64,000 bases of DNA from the NCBI RefSeq assembly GCF_000826065.2, contig NZ_LN623543.1, forward strand, positions 474,144 through 538,143, given 5' to 3'. Position numbers and translations under genes: made by a program. Below the pieces are notes generated by a model. The model saw only the letters and a program-made list of their open reading frames with translations. It did not search any database and had not been told where the DNA came from. Source of the stretch: Tessaracoccus massiliensis. GTDB lineage: Bacteria; Actinomycetota; Actinomycetes; Propionibacteriales; Propionibacteriaceae. Positions 38,404-49,239 of this stretch are shown piece by piece; position 1 is the stretch's first letter, and every line of letters starts with the position of its first letter.

Positions 38404-39339
38404 ATGAGCACGCACGACGAGACCGGCCCTGCCTCTTATACACATCTCCCGCCCTCGGGCGGGCCGGAGCAGCAGGGCTTCGTGCTGGCCGCCCATCATC
38501 CCCTCCGCGACGAGGATCCGCCGAAGGTGGGCGACTTCTGGCTCGACGCCCGGCTCACCGCCACGCCGGCCGGCACCGCGTTCGTCGCCCACGAGGAGGG
38601 CGGAGACTCCGTCATGCTGCTCCTGCTGTCCGAGGGCGCCTCGCGCGACCCGGCGGCGCGCGCCCGGTTCGCCGGCGAGGTCAACGCCATGCACATCGAC
38701 ACCGTCGTGGCCCGCGGCGGTGAGGATCAGGACGAGGGACGCACGGCCGTGCGCTTCCGCAGCGAGGACGACGACCCCACCCTCGCCCACCTGCTGCCGC
38801 TGGCCCCCTGGGCGGCGCTGGCCTTCGACGGATCGCTGTCGGCGGTGCGCGAGGCCGACAGGGTGCTGCGCGCCATCGACCTGTCGGTGGTGCCCCCGCT
38901 CAGCAAGCCGTCGGGCCCGGACTACCGGTTGCACTGGATCGACAAGACCGGGCACGGCGCAACACGTCTGTGGCCGCTGGCCTGGCCCGCCCGTCGGGAC
39001 CGGGCGTCGTGGATCACGATCCTCGTGGCGTTCCTCATCATGGCGCTGCTGTCTGCGCTGGCGCTGCTGATGGCGATCCTGGCGTTCCAGAACCAGCCAC
39101 CCGTCGACGCGCCACCGCCCATCCCGTCGCCCGCGGAGGGCGAGGGTTCAGGGGATCCGCAGTCCGGGGACCCGCAGGATCCGCAGTCGGCCAGCCCGCA
39201 GTCGGGCGACCCGTCAGACCCCTCATCGGGCAGCCCCACCGGCCCGGACGGCGGGCCCTACAGCCATTCCCCCTCCATGGGCGTCCCAGACGATTCGGAT
39301 TCTGGCGACGGCGGTCCGAGCATCAATCCCAAGCTCTGA
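38404..39339 (+). CDS. Hypothetical membrane protein with Pro/Ser/Asp-rich tail; N-terminus doubtful
   Basis: The 311-residue frame holds a soluble N-terminal domain (about 20-185), one membrane helix (WITILVAFLIMALLSALALLMAILAF, about 200-225) and a low-complexity tail with repeated GDPQ/SGDP units. I do not recognise the domain. Residues 9-15 are encoded by an adapter-like sequence (38429-38447). The true start may therefore be different or lost. No ribosome site precedes the ATG. It is divergent from moxR. Confidence 0.55.
   Translation: MSTHDETGPASYTHLPPSGGPEQQGFVLAAHHPLRDEDPPKVGDFWLDARLTATPAGTAFVAHEEGGDSVMLLLLSEGASRDPAARARFAGEVNAMHIDTVVARGGEDQDEGRTAVRFRSEDDDPTLAHLLPLAPWAALAFDGSLSAVREADRVLRAIDLSVVPPLSKPSGPDYRLHWIDKTGHGATRLWPLAWPARRDRASWITILVAFLIMALLSALALLMAILAFQNQPPVDAPPPIPSPAEGEGSGDPQSGDPQDPQSASPQSGDPSDPSSGSPTGPDGGPYSHSPSMGVPDDSDSGDGGPSINPKL
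38429..38447. other. Nextera/Tn5 mosaic-end-like sequence, likely adapter contamination
   Basis: The plus strand reads CTGCCTCTTATACACATCT. The Tn5 mosaic end used in Nextera libraries is CTGTCTCTTATACACATCT, so 18 of 19 bases match. The local sequence is AT-rich in an otherwise GC-rich gene. Its translation in another frame gives CLLYTSP, and the reverse gives MCIR, both known adapter-derived strings in protein databases. A GC hairpin (CCCGCCC TCG GGCGGGC) follows directly. Confidence 0.85.
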
Positions 39340-39374
39340 GCCGGTCTGCGGCGGCGTATATGCTGTCGGCCGAC

Positions 39375-39448
39375 GGGGCATTAGCTCAGCCGGTTAGAGC
39401 AGCGGACTCATAATCCGCCCGTCGCGGGTTCAAGCCCCGCATGCCCCA
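39375..39448 (+). tRNA. tRNA with CAT anticodon (Met elongator or Ile2)
   Basis: The cloverleaf has acceptor GGGGCAT / ATGCCCC, D-loop AGCTCAGCCGGTTAGAGC, anticodon arm GCGGA CTCATAA TCCGC and T-arm GCGGG TTCAAGC CCCGC. CCA is not encoded. CAT is used by elongator Met and by lysidine-modified Ile2; sequence alone does not settle which. Confidence 0.93.
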
Positions 39449-39449
39449 C

Positions 39450-40280
39450 TCAGGCTGAGGCGACGGCGGCCGCGAGGTCGCGCAGCCAGGCCGCCACGCC
39501 GTCGGGCCCCTCGGCCAGCACATCGGCCTGCTCAGCCACGACGGGTTGTTCCGCCGATCCGCTGACCACGATGCAGGTGGTGAGCCCCTCGTCGCGCAGT
39601 TCGCGCAGCAGCTCGAAGGCGGGGAGATCGCCCAGGTCGTCGCCGCACATCGCGATGGTGGTGGCCCCGGTCTCCGCCACGAGGGCCCGCAGGGAGTCGC
39701 CCTTGGTGAGCGCGGAGGCGCGCAGTTCCAGCACGTTGCGGCCCGGTTCGAGGATGAGGCCGTGCTCCGCGGCCACGTCCATCAGCAGCGGGGTCAACGT
39801 CACGTAGGCGCCCTCCGGATCCGTGCTGCGCCTGGTGTGCACGCCCAGCGCGCGGCCCTTGTCCTCCAGCACCACGCCGTCGAAGCCGCATCCGGCGATG
39901 ATCCGTTCGACGGTGGGCCGGGCGGCCTCAATGGCCTCGGGCACCACGTTGGGCGTCTCGTCGCCGGTGGCCGCGTCCCAGCGCTCCGCGCCGTACTGGC
40001 CCAGTACGATCAGCCGGCCCAGGCCGTCGCGTTCCTCGAGCCGCCCGAGGCGGCGCACGACGGCGACCCCGCGGCCGGTGATGATCGCGATGTGCCCCAG
40101 TCGCTCCCCCAGCTGGCCCAACGCCTCGGCTGACCCGTCGTGGAGGCGCGAGTCCTCCGGGTCGTCGACGATGGGCGCCAGCGTGCCGTCGAAGTCGAGG
40201 GCCAACAACACCGAGGAGGGAGCTCCGGCGGCGGCGGTCAGGAAGCTCCGGGCATGGTCGGTCACTGCGGTCCAGCTCAT
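39450..40280 (-). CDS. otsB: Trehalose-6-phosphate phosphatase
   Basis: The 276-residue HAD phosphatase has motif I LALDFDGTLAPI, motif II in AIITGRG, and motif IV in MCGDDLGDLPAF. The ATG at 40280 has TAGAGG just upstream. It removes phosphate from trehalose 6-phosphate. It is divergent from otsA across 87 bp. Confidence 0.93.
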   Translation of the reverse strand: MSWTAVTDHARSFLTAAAGAPSSVLLALDFDGTLAPIVDDPEDSRLHDGSAEALGQLGERLGHIAIITGRGVAVVRRLGRLEERDGLGRLIVLGQYGAERWDAATGDETPNVVPEAIEAARPTVERIIAGCGFDGVVLEDKGRALGVHTRRSTDPEGAYVTLTPLLMDVAAEHGLILEPGRNVLELRASALTKGDSLRALVAETGATTIAMCGDDLGDLPAFELLRELRDEGLTTCIVVSGSAEQPVVAEQADVLAEGPDGVAAWLRDLAAAVASA

Positions 40281-40367
40281 GCCTCTACCCTGCCATGACC
40301 CGGGCGAGGGGATAGACCGCCTGCGCAATTGCGATTCGGTAAGGTGGTAAGCGACCTAGGAGGAAAC
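40281..40367. promoter_or_regulatory. Divergent otsB/otsA control region
   Basis: The 87-bp gap holds a perfect 10-bp palindrome CGCAATTGCG at 40324-40333 and an AGGAGG ribosome site (40358-40363) for otsA. Shared control of the two trehalose genes is plausible. Confidence 0.45.
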
Positions 40368-41767
<1,400 letters not shown>

Positions 41768-41771
<4 letters not shown>

Positions 41772-43705
41772 TTCAGAGCCTCGAACTTACGCGCCCACGC
41801 GGAGCGGATCGGGTTGGCATCGGCCACGAGCGCGTCGAAGCGACGATCCGCAATGTTGGCCACCTCACCGATCGCCTTGTGCAACTCACGTTCGGGCGAC
41901 GCCTCGACCCGCAGCCACCCCTGCTCGATGACCGCGTCGAGGGTGGTGGTGGCGCCGAGCGCCACCACGAGCGGCAGCGAGAACTTCTCCTGGTACGCCG
42001 CAGCGACGGCGAGCAGCGATTCCCGGTCGTGGTCGTCCATCCTGTCGGCTGCCAGCGACCCGGTTTCGGTCAGCGCGGCGATGTCGGCCGGCGTGTGGCC
42101 CGGATCCTCGTCGAGCAGCAGGTCGGCGATGTCGCGGTACTGGCCCACGAGCGCGCGCTGCTGTTCCGGAGAGCCTCCCATCAGCGCGTTCTGGAAGGCG
42201 GCCCGAAGATCGGCAGAGGAGGCGAAGGGCCGCGACCGGTACGCCGCGCGGATGGGCCAGCTCTCCCCCGGATACAGCCCCTCGAACGTCTCGACGAAGC
42301 GCTCCTCGTCCATGGCGTTGATCTGCGCGAGGTTGAGCGGATCCGCGCCCGCCGTCGCGACGTCGGGCCCCTTACGCGCGCCGACGTGGAAGAACAGCAG
42401 GTTCAGGATGATGGCGGCGATGGCGCCGATCGTGACGCCGGAGCCGAAGAAGATCTGCGCCCAACCGGGCACGGCCTCCGCGATGCCGGGCTGGAGCGTG
42501 ACGAGCATCGCCAGCGCCACGGAGGTGGAGACGATCACCTGGTTGCGGTTGTCGTGCAGATCCGCCTTGCCGAGCGTCTGGATGCCGACGAAGGCGACGT
42601 TGGCGAACATCGCCAGCGACGCCCCGCCCAGCACGGGGGCGGGGATGGCGGCGACGATGGCGCCGGCTTTGGGGAGGATGCCGAGGATGATCATGAACAC
42701 GCCGGCCATGGCCACCACCCAGCGCGACTTCACCCGCGTGAGTCGCACCAGGCCGACGTTCTGCGCGAAGCAGGTGTAGGGGAAGGAGTTGAGCACGCCG
42801 CCGATGGCTGTGGACAGGCCGTCGGCACGGAGCGCCCCCGCGATGTGCTTGGGCGTGATGCGCTTGCCGACGACCTCACCGGTGGCGAACACGTCGCCGG
42901 TGGTCTCGACGGCGGTGATGGCCATCACGATGAGCATGGACACGATCGCGGCGAAGGTGAACTTCGGCATGCCGAACCAGAACGGGGTGGTCACACCCAC
43001 CCACGAGGCGTCGCCCACCTGCGTGAACGACGTGTCGCCCAGCAGCACCGCCACCAGCGTGCCCAGCACCAGTCCCATGAGGACGGCGATGGTGGCCATG
43101 AAACCCTTGAAGAAGCGCTGCATGAGGACGATGACGCCCAGGGTGGCCAGGGCGTAGGCGAGGTTGCGGGTCAGTTCGCCGCCGGAGGCGACGTCGCCGC
43201 TCGCGCCGCGCACGATGTCGCCGGCAGACACACCGATCAGCGTGGAGCCCATGACCGTCAGCAGCGTTCCGGTGACGACGGGTGGGAAGAAGCGGATGAG
43301 CTTGGAGAAGTACGGGGCGATGAAGAACGTGGCCAGGCCGGCCACGATGATCGAGCCGTAGATCTCCGGCAGGCCCTCGCGCCCACCGCCTGCGGCCAGG
43401 CCGATGGCGATGATCGGTGAGACCGCCGTGAAGGTGACGCCCTGGATGAGCGGCAGGCGCACGCCGACCTTCCAGAAGCCGACGGACTGGATGATGGTGG
43501 CGATGCCGCAGGTGAACAGGTCCGCGTTGATCAGGTGGATGAGGTCCTGCGTCGACAGATCCAGCGCACCCGCGATCACGATCGGCACGATGACGGCGCC
43601 GGCATAGAACGCCAGCACATGCTGGAGACCGAGCACTGCCAGCTTCGGCGCCGGGGGCACCTGGTCGACGGGATGGACGCGGCGCTCCACGGTGGCGGCG
43701 GACAT
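41768..43705 (-). CDS. NCS2 purine (xanthine/urate) permease fused to an OHCU-decarboxylase-like domain
   Basis: The 645-residue protein has an NCS2 permease of about 440 residues with 12-14 membrane helices. Family motifs are visible: LQHVLAFYAGAVIVPIVIA, QGVTFTAVSPI, AVETTGDVFATGEVVG and SFPYTCFAQNVGLVRLTRV. The C-terminal 170 residues resemble OHCU decarboxylase, the third step of urate breakdown: FVETFEGLYPGESWPIRAAYRSRPFAS, LAVAAAYQEKFSLPLVVAL and the final IADRRFDAL. The usual HPDL and SxxEQ catalytic motifs are replaced by QYRDI and GSLAAD, so activity is doubtful. The start is ATG at 43705 with AGGAG 6 bases before. Confidence 0.85.
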
Positions 43706-43828
43706 GGGCATCTCCTGAAGAAAACTGGGCTCGGCTAAAACTATCCCTTCGGATGCGTGCTGTCCGATTGGCGTTCGCCGTTGGACATCTGCTAACGTTC
43801 TTCTTCGCGTGGTCGTGATGATCACCGG

Positions 43829-43901
43829 TCCCTGGTAGCTCAATTGGCAGAGCATCTGACTGTTAATCAGAGGGTTACTGGTTCGAGTCCAGTCCGGGGA
43901 G
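43829..43901 (+). tRNA. tRNA-Asn (GTT)
   Basis: Acceptor TCCCTGG / CCGGGGA, D-arm AGCTCAATTGGCAGAGC, anticodon loop CTGTTAA and T-arm ACTGG TTCGAGT CCAGT form a complete cloverleaf. Anticodon GTT reads Asn. CCA is not encoded. A terminator follows. Confidence 0.95.
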
Positions 43902-43907
43902 CGCAAC

Positions 43908-43933
43908 AAGACCCCTGCTTCGGCAGGGGTCTT
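43908..43933 (+). terminator. Terminator after tRNA-Asn
   Basis: An 11-bp perfect stem (AAGACCCCTGC / GCAGGGGTCTT) with a TTCG tetraloop lies 7 bases after the tRNA. It is a strong rho-independent-like hairpin, with the A/T-ended stem giving the only U-rich part. Confidence 0.8.
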
Positions 43934-44010
43934 CGCATGTCCAGCGCGATTGCCTCCCATCTGCTGGAGGCGGCGAGGCGGCAGGGCCCCCCACGCGTTA
44001 CTGTGTGCCC

Positions 44011-45354
44011 ATGTCATCGCCCGAACGTTCGAAGCTGTCGCTGCCCATCGCGCTGCTCGTCGGAATCCTCACCGCCGCGGTCTATGCGCTGTACTCCTGG
44101 TACCAGTGGCACCGGCTCGAGATGTGGTCCTGGGATCTCGGCATCTTCTCCCAACTCGCGAAGGCCTACTCGACGTTCTCGGCCCCCATCGTCAACATCA
44201 AGGGGCACGGCTTCAACCTCCTGGGCGACCACTTCCACCCCATCCTCGTAGTCACCGGTCCGCTGTGGAAGCTCTGGCCCTCCCCGGTGATGCTGCTGAT
44301 CCTCCAGGCTGTCCTGTTCGGGCTGTCCGCCATCCCCCTGACCAGGCTCGCCGTCGACAAGCTGTCCGTGCCCGTCGGCACCGCCCTGGGCCTCGCGTAC
44401 GGGCTCTCCTGGGGGCTGCAGTCGGCCGTGATGTCGCAGTTCCACGAGATCGCCTTCGCCGTGCCGATCATCGCGTTCGGGCTGACCGCCTACCTGCGCG
44501 GGCGGCTGCTGGCGTCGGCGCTGTGGATGGGTGCGCTGGTCTTCGTCAAGGAGGACCTGGGCGTCACGGTGGCGCTCTTCGGGCTGATCATCCTCGTGCG
44601 GCACTGGAAGGAACCGGGGGCCCGGAAGACCGGCTCGCTGCTGGCCCTCTGGGGCATCGCCTGGGTGTTCCTCGCCACCAGGGCGATCCTCCCCGCGCTG
44701 AACCCCGCGGACCAGTACGACTACGCGGACAAGCTCGGCAGCCTCGCCGATCTGTTCACCCCGGCCGACAAGTGGCACACCGTCGGGCTCCTCATCCTGG
44801 CCGCCGGCGTCATCGGGCTGCGCTCGCCGCTGACCGTGCTCATGCTGCCGACGCTGGCCTGGCGCTTCGCCGGCGAGGTCGAGCGCTACTGGGTGTGGCG
44901 CTGGCACTACAACGCCACCCTCATGCCCATCGCCATCGCCGCCCTCGTCGAGGCGGCCATCCTCTGGCCAAAGCTGCGCACCTGGGCGGTCGCCGCGACG
45001 GTGGCCTCCACCGCGATCCTCACCACTCAGCTACCGCTCCTGAAGCTGTTCGACGAGGACTGGCGCGAACCCTCGCCCCGGTGGGAGGCGGCACAACGCG
45101 CCATCGAGTCCATCCCCGAAGGATCCTCAGTGGCCAGCGACAACCCTCTGCTGGTCTACTACGTGCCCAGGGCGGAGGTCTACTGGGTGGACGGCAGCGC
45201 GCCGGAGCCGGATTTCGTCTCCCTCAATGAGGAGGGCAACTGGCCCAACTGGAGCAACGGCCGCACTCCGGCCGGGTACGCGGAGCAGCAGCACGGCGGC
45301 GCATACGAGACCCACTTCCACGAAGAGGGCTTCATCATCGTCAGGCGGCGATGA
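44011..45354 (+). CDS. DUF2079 polytopic membrane protein
   Basis: The 447-residue protein has about ten hydrophobic segments and the DUF2079 start LYSWYQWHRLEMWSWDLGIFSQLAKAY with GDHFHPILVV after it. The first extracellular acidic/aromatic cluster resembles GT-C-type glycosyltransferases, so a lipid-linked sugar transferase is possible. That is inference. The ATG at 44011 follows a GTG at 44005 that could also be used. Its end overlaps the SCO1-like gene by 14 bases, convergent. Confidence 0.85.
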   Translation: MSSPERSKLSLPIALLVGILTAAVYALYSWYQWHRLEMWSWDLGIFSQLAKAYSTFSAPIVNIKGHGFNLLGDHFHPILVVTGPLWKLWPSPVMLLILQAVLFGLSAIPLTRLAVDKLSVPVGTALGLAYGLSWGLQSAVMSQFHEIAFAVPIIAFGLTAYLRGRLLASALWMGALVFVKEDLGVTVALFGLIILVRHWKEPGARKTGSLLALWGIAWVFLATRAILPALNPADQYDYADKLGSLADLFTPADKWHTVGLLILAAGVIGLRSPLTVLMLPTLAWRFAGEVERYWVWRWHYNATLMPIAIAALVEAAILWPKLRTWAVAATVASTAILTTQLPLLKLFDEDWREPSPRWEAAQRAIESIPEGSSVASDNPLLVYYVPRAEVYWVDGSAPEPDFVSLNEEGNWPNWSNGRTPAGYAEQQHGGAYETHFHEEGFIIVRRR

Positions 45355-45958
45355 GCCGTTCGTAATCCTCCCGCAGCTCGCCGGGCGGAACCTCGTTCCA
45401 CACCACGGCCAGCTTGCGGTCCTCGCCGAAGCCGAGGATGTGGCTGCCGTGATCGACCTCGTAGCCGCCCGAGGGCAGCTGCTTGGCCTCGGCGATGTCG
45501 ATGCCGACGCTCATCGCGGCGGCCTTGATGTCCTCGATGTCCCCGCTGAGGCCGATGAAGGAATCGTCGACGCGGAGCAGGTACTCCTTGAGCGCCTCTG
45601 GCGTGTCGCGGGCCGGGTCCGTGGTCACGACGATGAGCGTGACGTCGTCGACCAGATCTTCCGGCAGGCGACGCTTGGCCGTGGCCATGTCCGCCATGAT
45701 GCCGGGGCACACATCCGGGCAGTTGGTGTAGCCGAAGAACAGCACCACGGCCTTCGTCGTGGGGTCCTCGGCCGGGTTGTAGGGGTTGCCGTCCTGGTCG
45801 GTCAACGTCACGTCCGGGATGGTGTTGCCCCCGCCCTCGAGGTGCGTGCCGTGCCAGTCCCCCGCGTCGATCTCAGCGGCTGGGCCGTCGGTGTCAGGGC
45901 TGCAGGCGGCCAGTAGCGCGACGGCGCCCGCCGCGCTCAACAGGGTGCGTCGGCGCAT
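45341..45958 (-). CDS. SCO1/SenC-family lipoprotein
   Basis: The 205-residue protein has a lipoprotein-like signal (LLSAAGAVALLAACSPD) and a thioredoxin-like fold with the copper motif NCPDVCP and the distal His in DHGSHILGF. SCO proteins deliver copper to cytochrome oxidase or act in redox balance. Its ATG overlaps the trpA stop (ATGA), an odd pairing that suggests it is carried in the trp transcript. Confidence 0.9.
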   Translation of the reverse strand: MRRRTLLSAAGAVALLAACSPDTDGPAAEIDAGDWHGTHLEGGGNTIPDVTLTDQDGNPYNPAEDPTTKAVVLFFGYTNCPDVCPGIMADMATAKRRLPEDLVDDVTLIVVTTDPARDTPEALKEYLLRVDDSFIGLSGDIEDIKAAAMSVGIDIAEAKQLPSGGYEVDHGSHILGFGEDRKLAVVWNEVPPGELREDYERLIAA

Positions 45959-46806
45959 CACAGGCGGGCCCTCTCGACGCCGTCGGCCAGGTCGTCGGCG
46001 AGCTCCCGCAACGTCTGCAGATCCGCGTTCATGTCCAGCCCGTCGCTGGCCATGCACTTCACGAGAGCCGAGCCCACGATCACGAGGTCCGCGAAGCCGC
46101 CGATCTCGGCCGCCTGCGCGCCGTCGCTGACGCCCAGGCCGATGCCCACGGGCAGGCTCGGATCAGCCGCCCGCGCCCGCTCCACGATGATGGGGGCCGC
46201 ATCAGACGTCTGCGCACGGGCCCCGGTCACGCCCATCACGGAGGAGGCGTAGACCCACCCGCGGCATGACTCCATGGTCATGGCGATGCGCTCGTCCGTC
46301 GACGACGGGGCGATCAGGAAGATCCGGTCCACGTCGTGCGCGTCCGAGGCCTCGAACCATTCGGGGCAGTCGTCCGGGGGCAGATCGGGCGTGATGACGC
46401 CCGCGCCGCCGGCGGCAGCCAGATCGCGCGCGAACGCGTCCACGCCGTAGGCCTCGATGAGGTTCCAGTAGGTCATCACCATCGGTGTCGCCCCGGACGA
46501 TGCCACGGCCTCGACCGCCAGGAACGCGTCCTTGACGCGCACGCCGCGGGCGCGGGCCTTGGTGGTGGCGTGCTGGATGACCAGGCCGTCCATCAGCGGG
46601 TCCGAGTAGGGGATGCCGATCTCGACGATGTCGGCCCCCCTCCCCTGGGTCCCCTCGACGATGGCCTTGACCACCGAGAGCGAGTCCTGCACCGTCGGGT
46701 AGCCCACGGGGTAGTACCCCACGAGCGCGGGACGGCCCTGATCGAGGCACCGCGCGACGGTGGTGCCGGACTTGCCCAGGCGTTTGGGATCAGTGAACTG
46801 GCTCAT
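45958..46806 (-). CDS. trpA: Tryptophan synthase alpha chain
   Basis: The 282-residue TIM barrel has the catalytic Glu in [15 protein letters not shown] and the Asp in [25 protein letters not shown] and [13 protein letters not shown] close the phosphate site. It splits indole-glycerol phosphate to indole. It overlaps trpB by 4 bases and forms the alpha2beta2 complex. Confidence 0.96.
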   Translation of the reverse strand: MSQFTDPKRLGKSGTTVARCLDQGRPALVGYYPVGYPTVQDSLSVVKAIVEGTQGRGADIVEIGIPYSDPLMDGLVIQHATTKARARGVRVKDAFLAVEAVASSGATPMVMTYWNLIEAYGVDAFARDLAAAGGAGVITPDLPPDDCPEWFEASDAHDVDRIFLIAPSSTDERIAMTMESCRGWVYASSVMGVTGARAQTSDAAPIIVERARAADPSLPVGIGLGVSDGAQAAEIGGFADLVIVGSALVKCMASDGLDMNADLQTLRELADDLADGVERARL

Positions 46807-48038
46807 TCGATCGCCCCCACGGTGACATCAGGCTCGCCGGCCAGGTCGAAGTACTCGAAAGCGGTGGCCACGTCCTTGTCGCCGCGGCCGGAGAGGCACA
46901 CGAGGATCGACGGTGTGGCGTCGGGATCCTCCTCGGCGATCCGCCGGCCCAGCCGCAGCGCCCCGGCGAGGGCGTGGGCGGATTCGATGGCGGGGATGAT
47001 GCCCTCGGTGCGGGTCAGCAGCTTGAAGGCCTCCATGGCCTCCTCATCGGTGACCGGCTCGTAGGTGGCTCGGCCACTGTCGGCCAGGTAGGCATGCTCC
47101 GGGCCGACCCCGGGGTAGTCGAGGCCGGCGGAGATCGAGTGCGACTCGATGGTCTGCCCGTCCTCGTCCTGCAGCACGTAGGTGCGCGCGCCGTGCAGCA
47201 CGCCGGGGCTGCCAGCGGCGATGGTGGCGGCGTGGCGGCCGGTGCTGATGCCCTCCCCCTCAGCCTCGAAGCCGTAGAGACGCACGCCCTCGTCGCCGAT
47301 GAAGTCGTAGAACATGCCGATCGCGTTCGAGCCGCCGCCCACGCAGGCCGCGACGTAATCCGGCAGCCCGCCGTGGTCGTCGAGCATCTGCTGGCGAGCC
47401 TCCGTGGAGATCACGCGCTGGAACTCGCGCACCATGTAGGGGAACGGGTGCGGGCCGCCGACGGTGCCGATCAGATAGTGCGTGTTGTCCACCGTCGTGA
47501 CCCAGTCGCGCATGGCCTCGTTCATCGCGTCCTTGAGCGTGCGCGACCCGGCTGCCACGGCGTAGACCTCGGCGCCCAGCAACTGCATCCGAGCCACGTT
47601 GACCGCCTGGCGCTGCGTGTCCACCTCGCCCATGTACACGCGGCACTCGAGGCCGAGCAGCGCCGCCGCCGTCGCGGTGGCCACGCCATGCTGGCCTGCA
47701 CCGGTCTCGGCGATGACGCGGGTCTTGCCCATCCGCTTGGTCAGGAGCGCCTGGCCGAGCACGTTGTTGACCTTGTGCGCGCCCGTGTGGTTGAGATCCT
47801 CGCGCTTGAGGAGGACGCGGGCGTTGCCCGCATGCTTCGAGAAGTTGTCGGCCACCGTGATGGGGGTGGGACGGCCTGCATAGTCGCGCTGCAGCCGCTC
47901 CAACTCCGCGTGGAACTGCGGATCAGCCCACGCCCCATCGAACGCAGCGACCAGCTCGTTGAGCGCCGCCTGCAGCGCTTCGGGCACGAACCGGCCGCCG
48001 AAGCGACCGAAGTGCCCCCTGGAATCGGGGAGGCTCAT
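46803..48038 (-). CDS. trpB: Tryptophan synthase beta chain
   Basis: The 411-residue PLP enzyme has the PLP lysine in [23 protein letters not shown] and the phosphate loop [12 protein letters not shown]. It joins indole to serine. trpC lies 3 bases upstream and trpA overlaps downstream. Confidence 0.97.
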   Translation of the reverse strand: MSLPDSRGHFGRFGGRFVPEALQAALNELVAAFDGAWADPQFHAELERLQRDYAGRPTPITVADNFSKHAGNARVLLKREDLNHTGAHKVNNVLGQALLTKRMGKTRVIAETGAGQHGVATATAAALLGLECRVYMGEVDTQRQAVNVARMQLLGAEVYAVAAGSRTLKDAMNEAMRDWVTTVDNTHYLIGTVGGPHPFPYMVREFQRVISTEARQQMLDDHGGLPDYVAACVGGGSNAIGMFYDFIGDEGVRLYGFEAEGEGISTGRHAATIAAGSPGVLHGARTYVLQDEDGQTIESHSISAGLDYPGVGPEHAYLADSGRATYEPVTDEEAMEAFKLLTRTEGIIPAIESAHALAGALRLGRRIAEEDPDATPSILVCLSGRGDKDVATAFEYFDLAGEPDVTVGAIE

Positions 48039-48041
48039 GAA

Positions 48042-48833
48042 CTAACTAGACCTTTCTGCGGCGGCCATGAAGCTGCCGATGGCGTGGGTCGGGTCGCCGT
48101 GCTTGACGAGCGCCTCCCCCACGAGGATGACGTCAGCGCCCTCCGCAGCGACCCGGGCGACGTCGGTTTCGGTGAGGATCCCCGATTCGGCCACCTTCAC
48201 GGCCGCGTCGCCGATGCGTTCGACAAGGCCGCCGAAGGTACCCAGGTCGACGTCGAGGGTCTTCAGGTTGCGGTTGTTGACGCCGACGAGGCGGGCTCCC
48301 AGCGCGAGGGCCCGGTCCACCTCCTCGGCCGTGTGGGTCTCCACCAGCGCGGTCATCCCCAGCTCCGTGGTCAACCGCAGGAAGTGCTCCAACTCGGCGT
48401 CGGTCAACGCCGCGACGATCAACAGCACCAGATCCGCGCCGTGGGCGCGGGCCTCGTAGAACTGGTACTCCTCCACCATGAAGTCCTTGCGCAGGACGGG
48501 GATGCCCACGCGGGCGCGGACGGCGTCGAGATCTGCGAGCGACCCGTTGAAGCGGTGCTTCTCGGTGAGCACGGAGATGGCCGCTGCGCCGCCGTCGGCG
48601 TAGGAGGCGGCGAGCGCTGCGGGATCCGTGATGTCCGCGAGGTCGCCCTTCGACGGGGACGTGCGCTTGACCTCGGAGATCACGGCGAGTTCGGGCGCGC
48701 GGAAGCGCGGCATGGGGTCCAGCGCCGGCGGCGCCGCATGGGCGGCGCGCACCACGTCCTCGAACGGGGTGGCGGCCTTGCGCTCGTCGAGGTCTCGCCG
48801 GACTCCGGCGATGATGTCGTCGAGCACCGTCAC
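48042..48833 (-). CDS. trpC: Indole-3-glycerol phosphate synthase
   Basis: The 263-residue barrel has AVISEVKRTSPSKGDLADI, LRKDFMVEEYQFYEARAHGAD and VGVNNRNLKTLDVDL. The GTG at 48833 overlaps the stop of the small membrane protein as GTGA. It closes the indole ring in tryptophan synthesis. Neither trpD nor trpF is in the window. Confidence 0.95.
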   Translation of the reverse strand: MTVLDDIIAGVRRDLDERKAATPFEDVVRAAHAAPPALDPMPRFRAPELAVISEVKRTSPSKGDLADITDPAALAASYADGGAAAISVLTEKHRFNGSLADLDAVRARVGIPVLRKDFMVEEYQFYEARAHGADLVLLIVAALTDAELEHFLRLTTELGMTALVETHTAEEVDRALALGARLVGVNNRNLKTLDVDLGTFGGLVERIGDAAVKVAESGILTETDVARVAAEGADVILVGEALVKHGDPTHAIGSFMAAAERSS

Positions 48834-49036
48834 GGCTGACCCAGACCCATGGCCTTCATGATTGCGGTGGCCAAGGCACCCACGACGATGACGGCAGCGC
48901 CGACGATGACCCACAGCCATGCCGGGCCGAGCATCGCGGCCACAGCGGCGATGGTGAAACCGACGGCGACGAGGATGGATCCGGCCCAGGCGGCAGGGCT
49001 CCGCCCGTGGTGGTAGTACTTCGGGGTACGTGCCAT
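48830..49036 (-). CDS. Small membrane protein of the trp cluster
   Basis: The 68-residue protein has the HGRSPAAWAG motif of a short actinobacterial family found near trp genes, and two membrane helices (SILVAVGFTIAAVAAML and LWVIVGAAVIVVGALATAI). The gene is coupled to trpC by a GTGA overlap. Function unknown. Confidence 0.8.
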   Translation of the reverse strand: MARTPKYYHHGRSPAAWAGSILVAVGFTIAAVAAMLGPAWLWVIVGAAVIVVGALATAIMKAMGLGQP

Positions 49037-49077
49037 GAGCGCGGCCTTTCTAGTCAGAGAAGCTTCAGCCTGTGAGC

Positions 49078-49239
49078 CTACCCCCTATCCGTCGGGTCGG
49101 CACCGTCGTCCATCGCCTTCCAGAGGTCCTCCGGCTTCTCCTCCACCTCGCGCACCTTCCGGCGCCGGGGCTTCCAGAACCACACGAGCAGGGCACCGGA
49201 GGCCAACACGCCGAGGATGGGCAGAACGATCTCGGTCAT
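49078..49239 (-). CDS. Very small membrane-anchored protein after trpE
   Basis: The 53-residue product has one helix (VLPILGVLASGALLVWFW) and a basic then acidic tail (KPRRRKVREVEEKPEDLWKAMDDG). Its ATG overlaps the trpE stop (ATGA). It is followed by a 41-bp gap before the next small membrane gene. I do not recognise it. Confidence 0.65.
   Translation of the reverse strand: MTEIVLPILGVLASGALLVWFWKPRRRKVREVEEKPEDLWKAMDDGADPTDRG

Noticed and set aside
38429-38447. A genuine Tn5/IS50 insertion end
   Set aside because: No transposase, second end or target duplication is nearby, and the match is to the engineered mosaic end, so adapter carry-over is the simpler reading.
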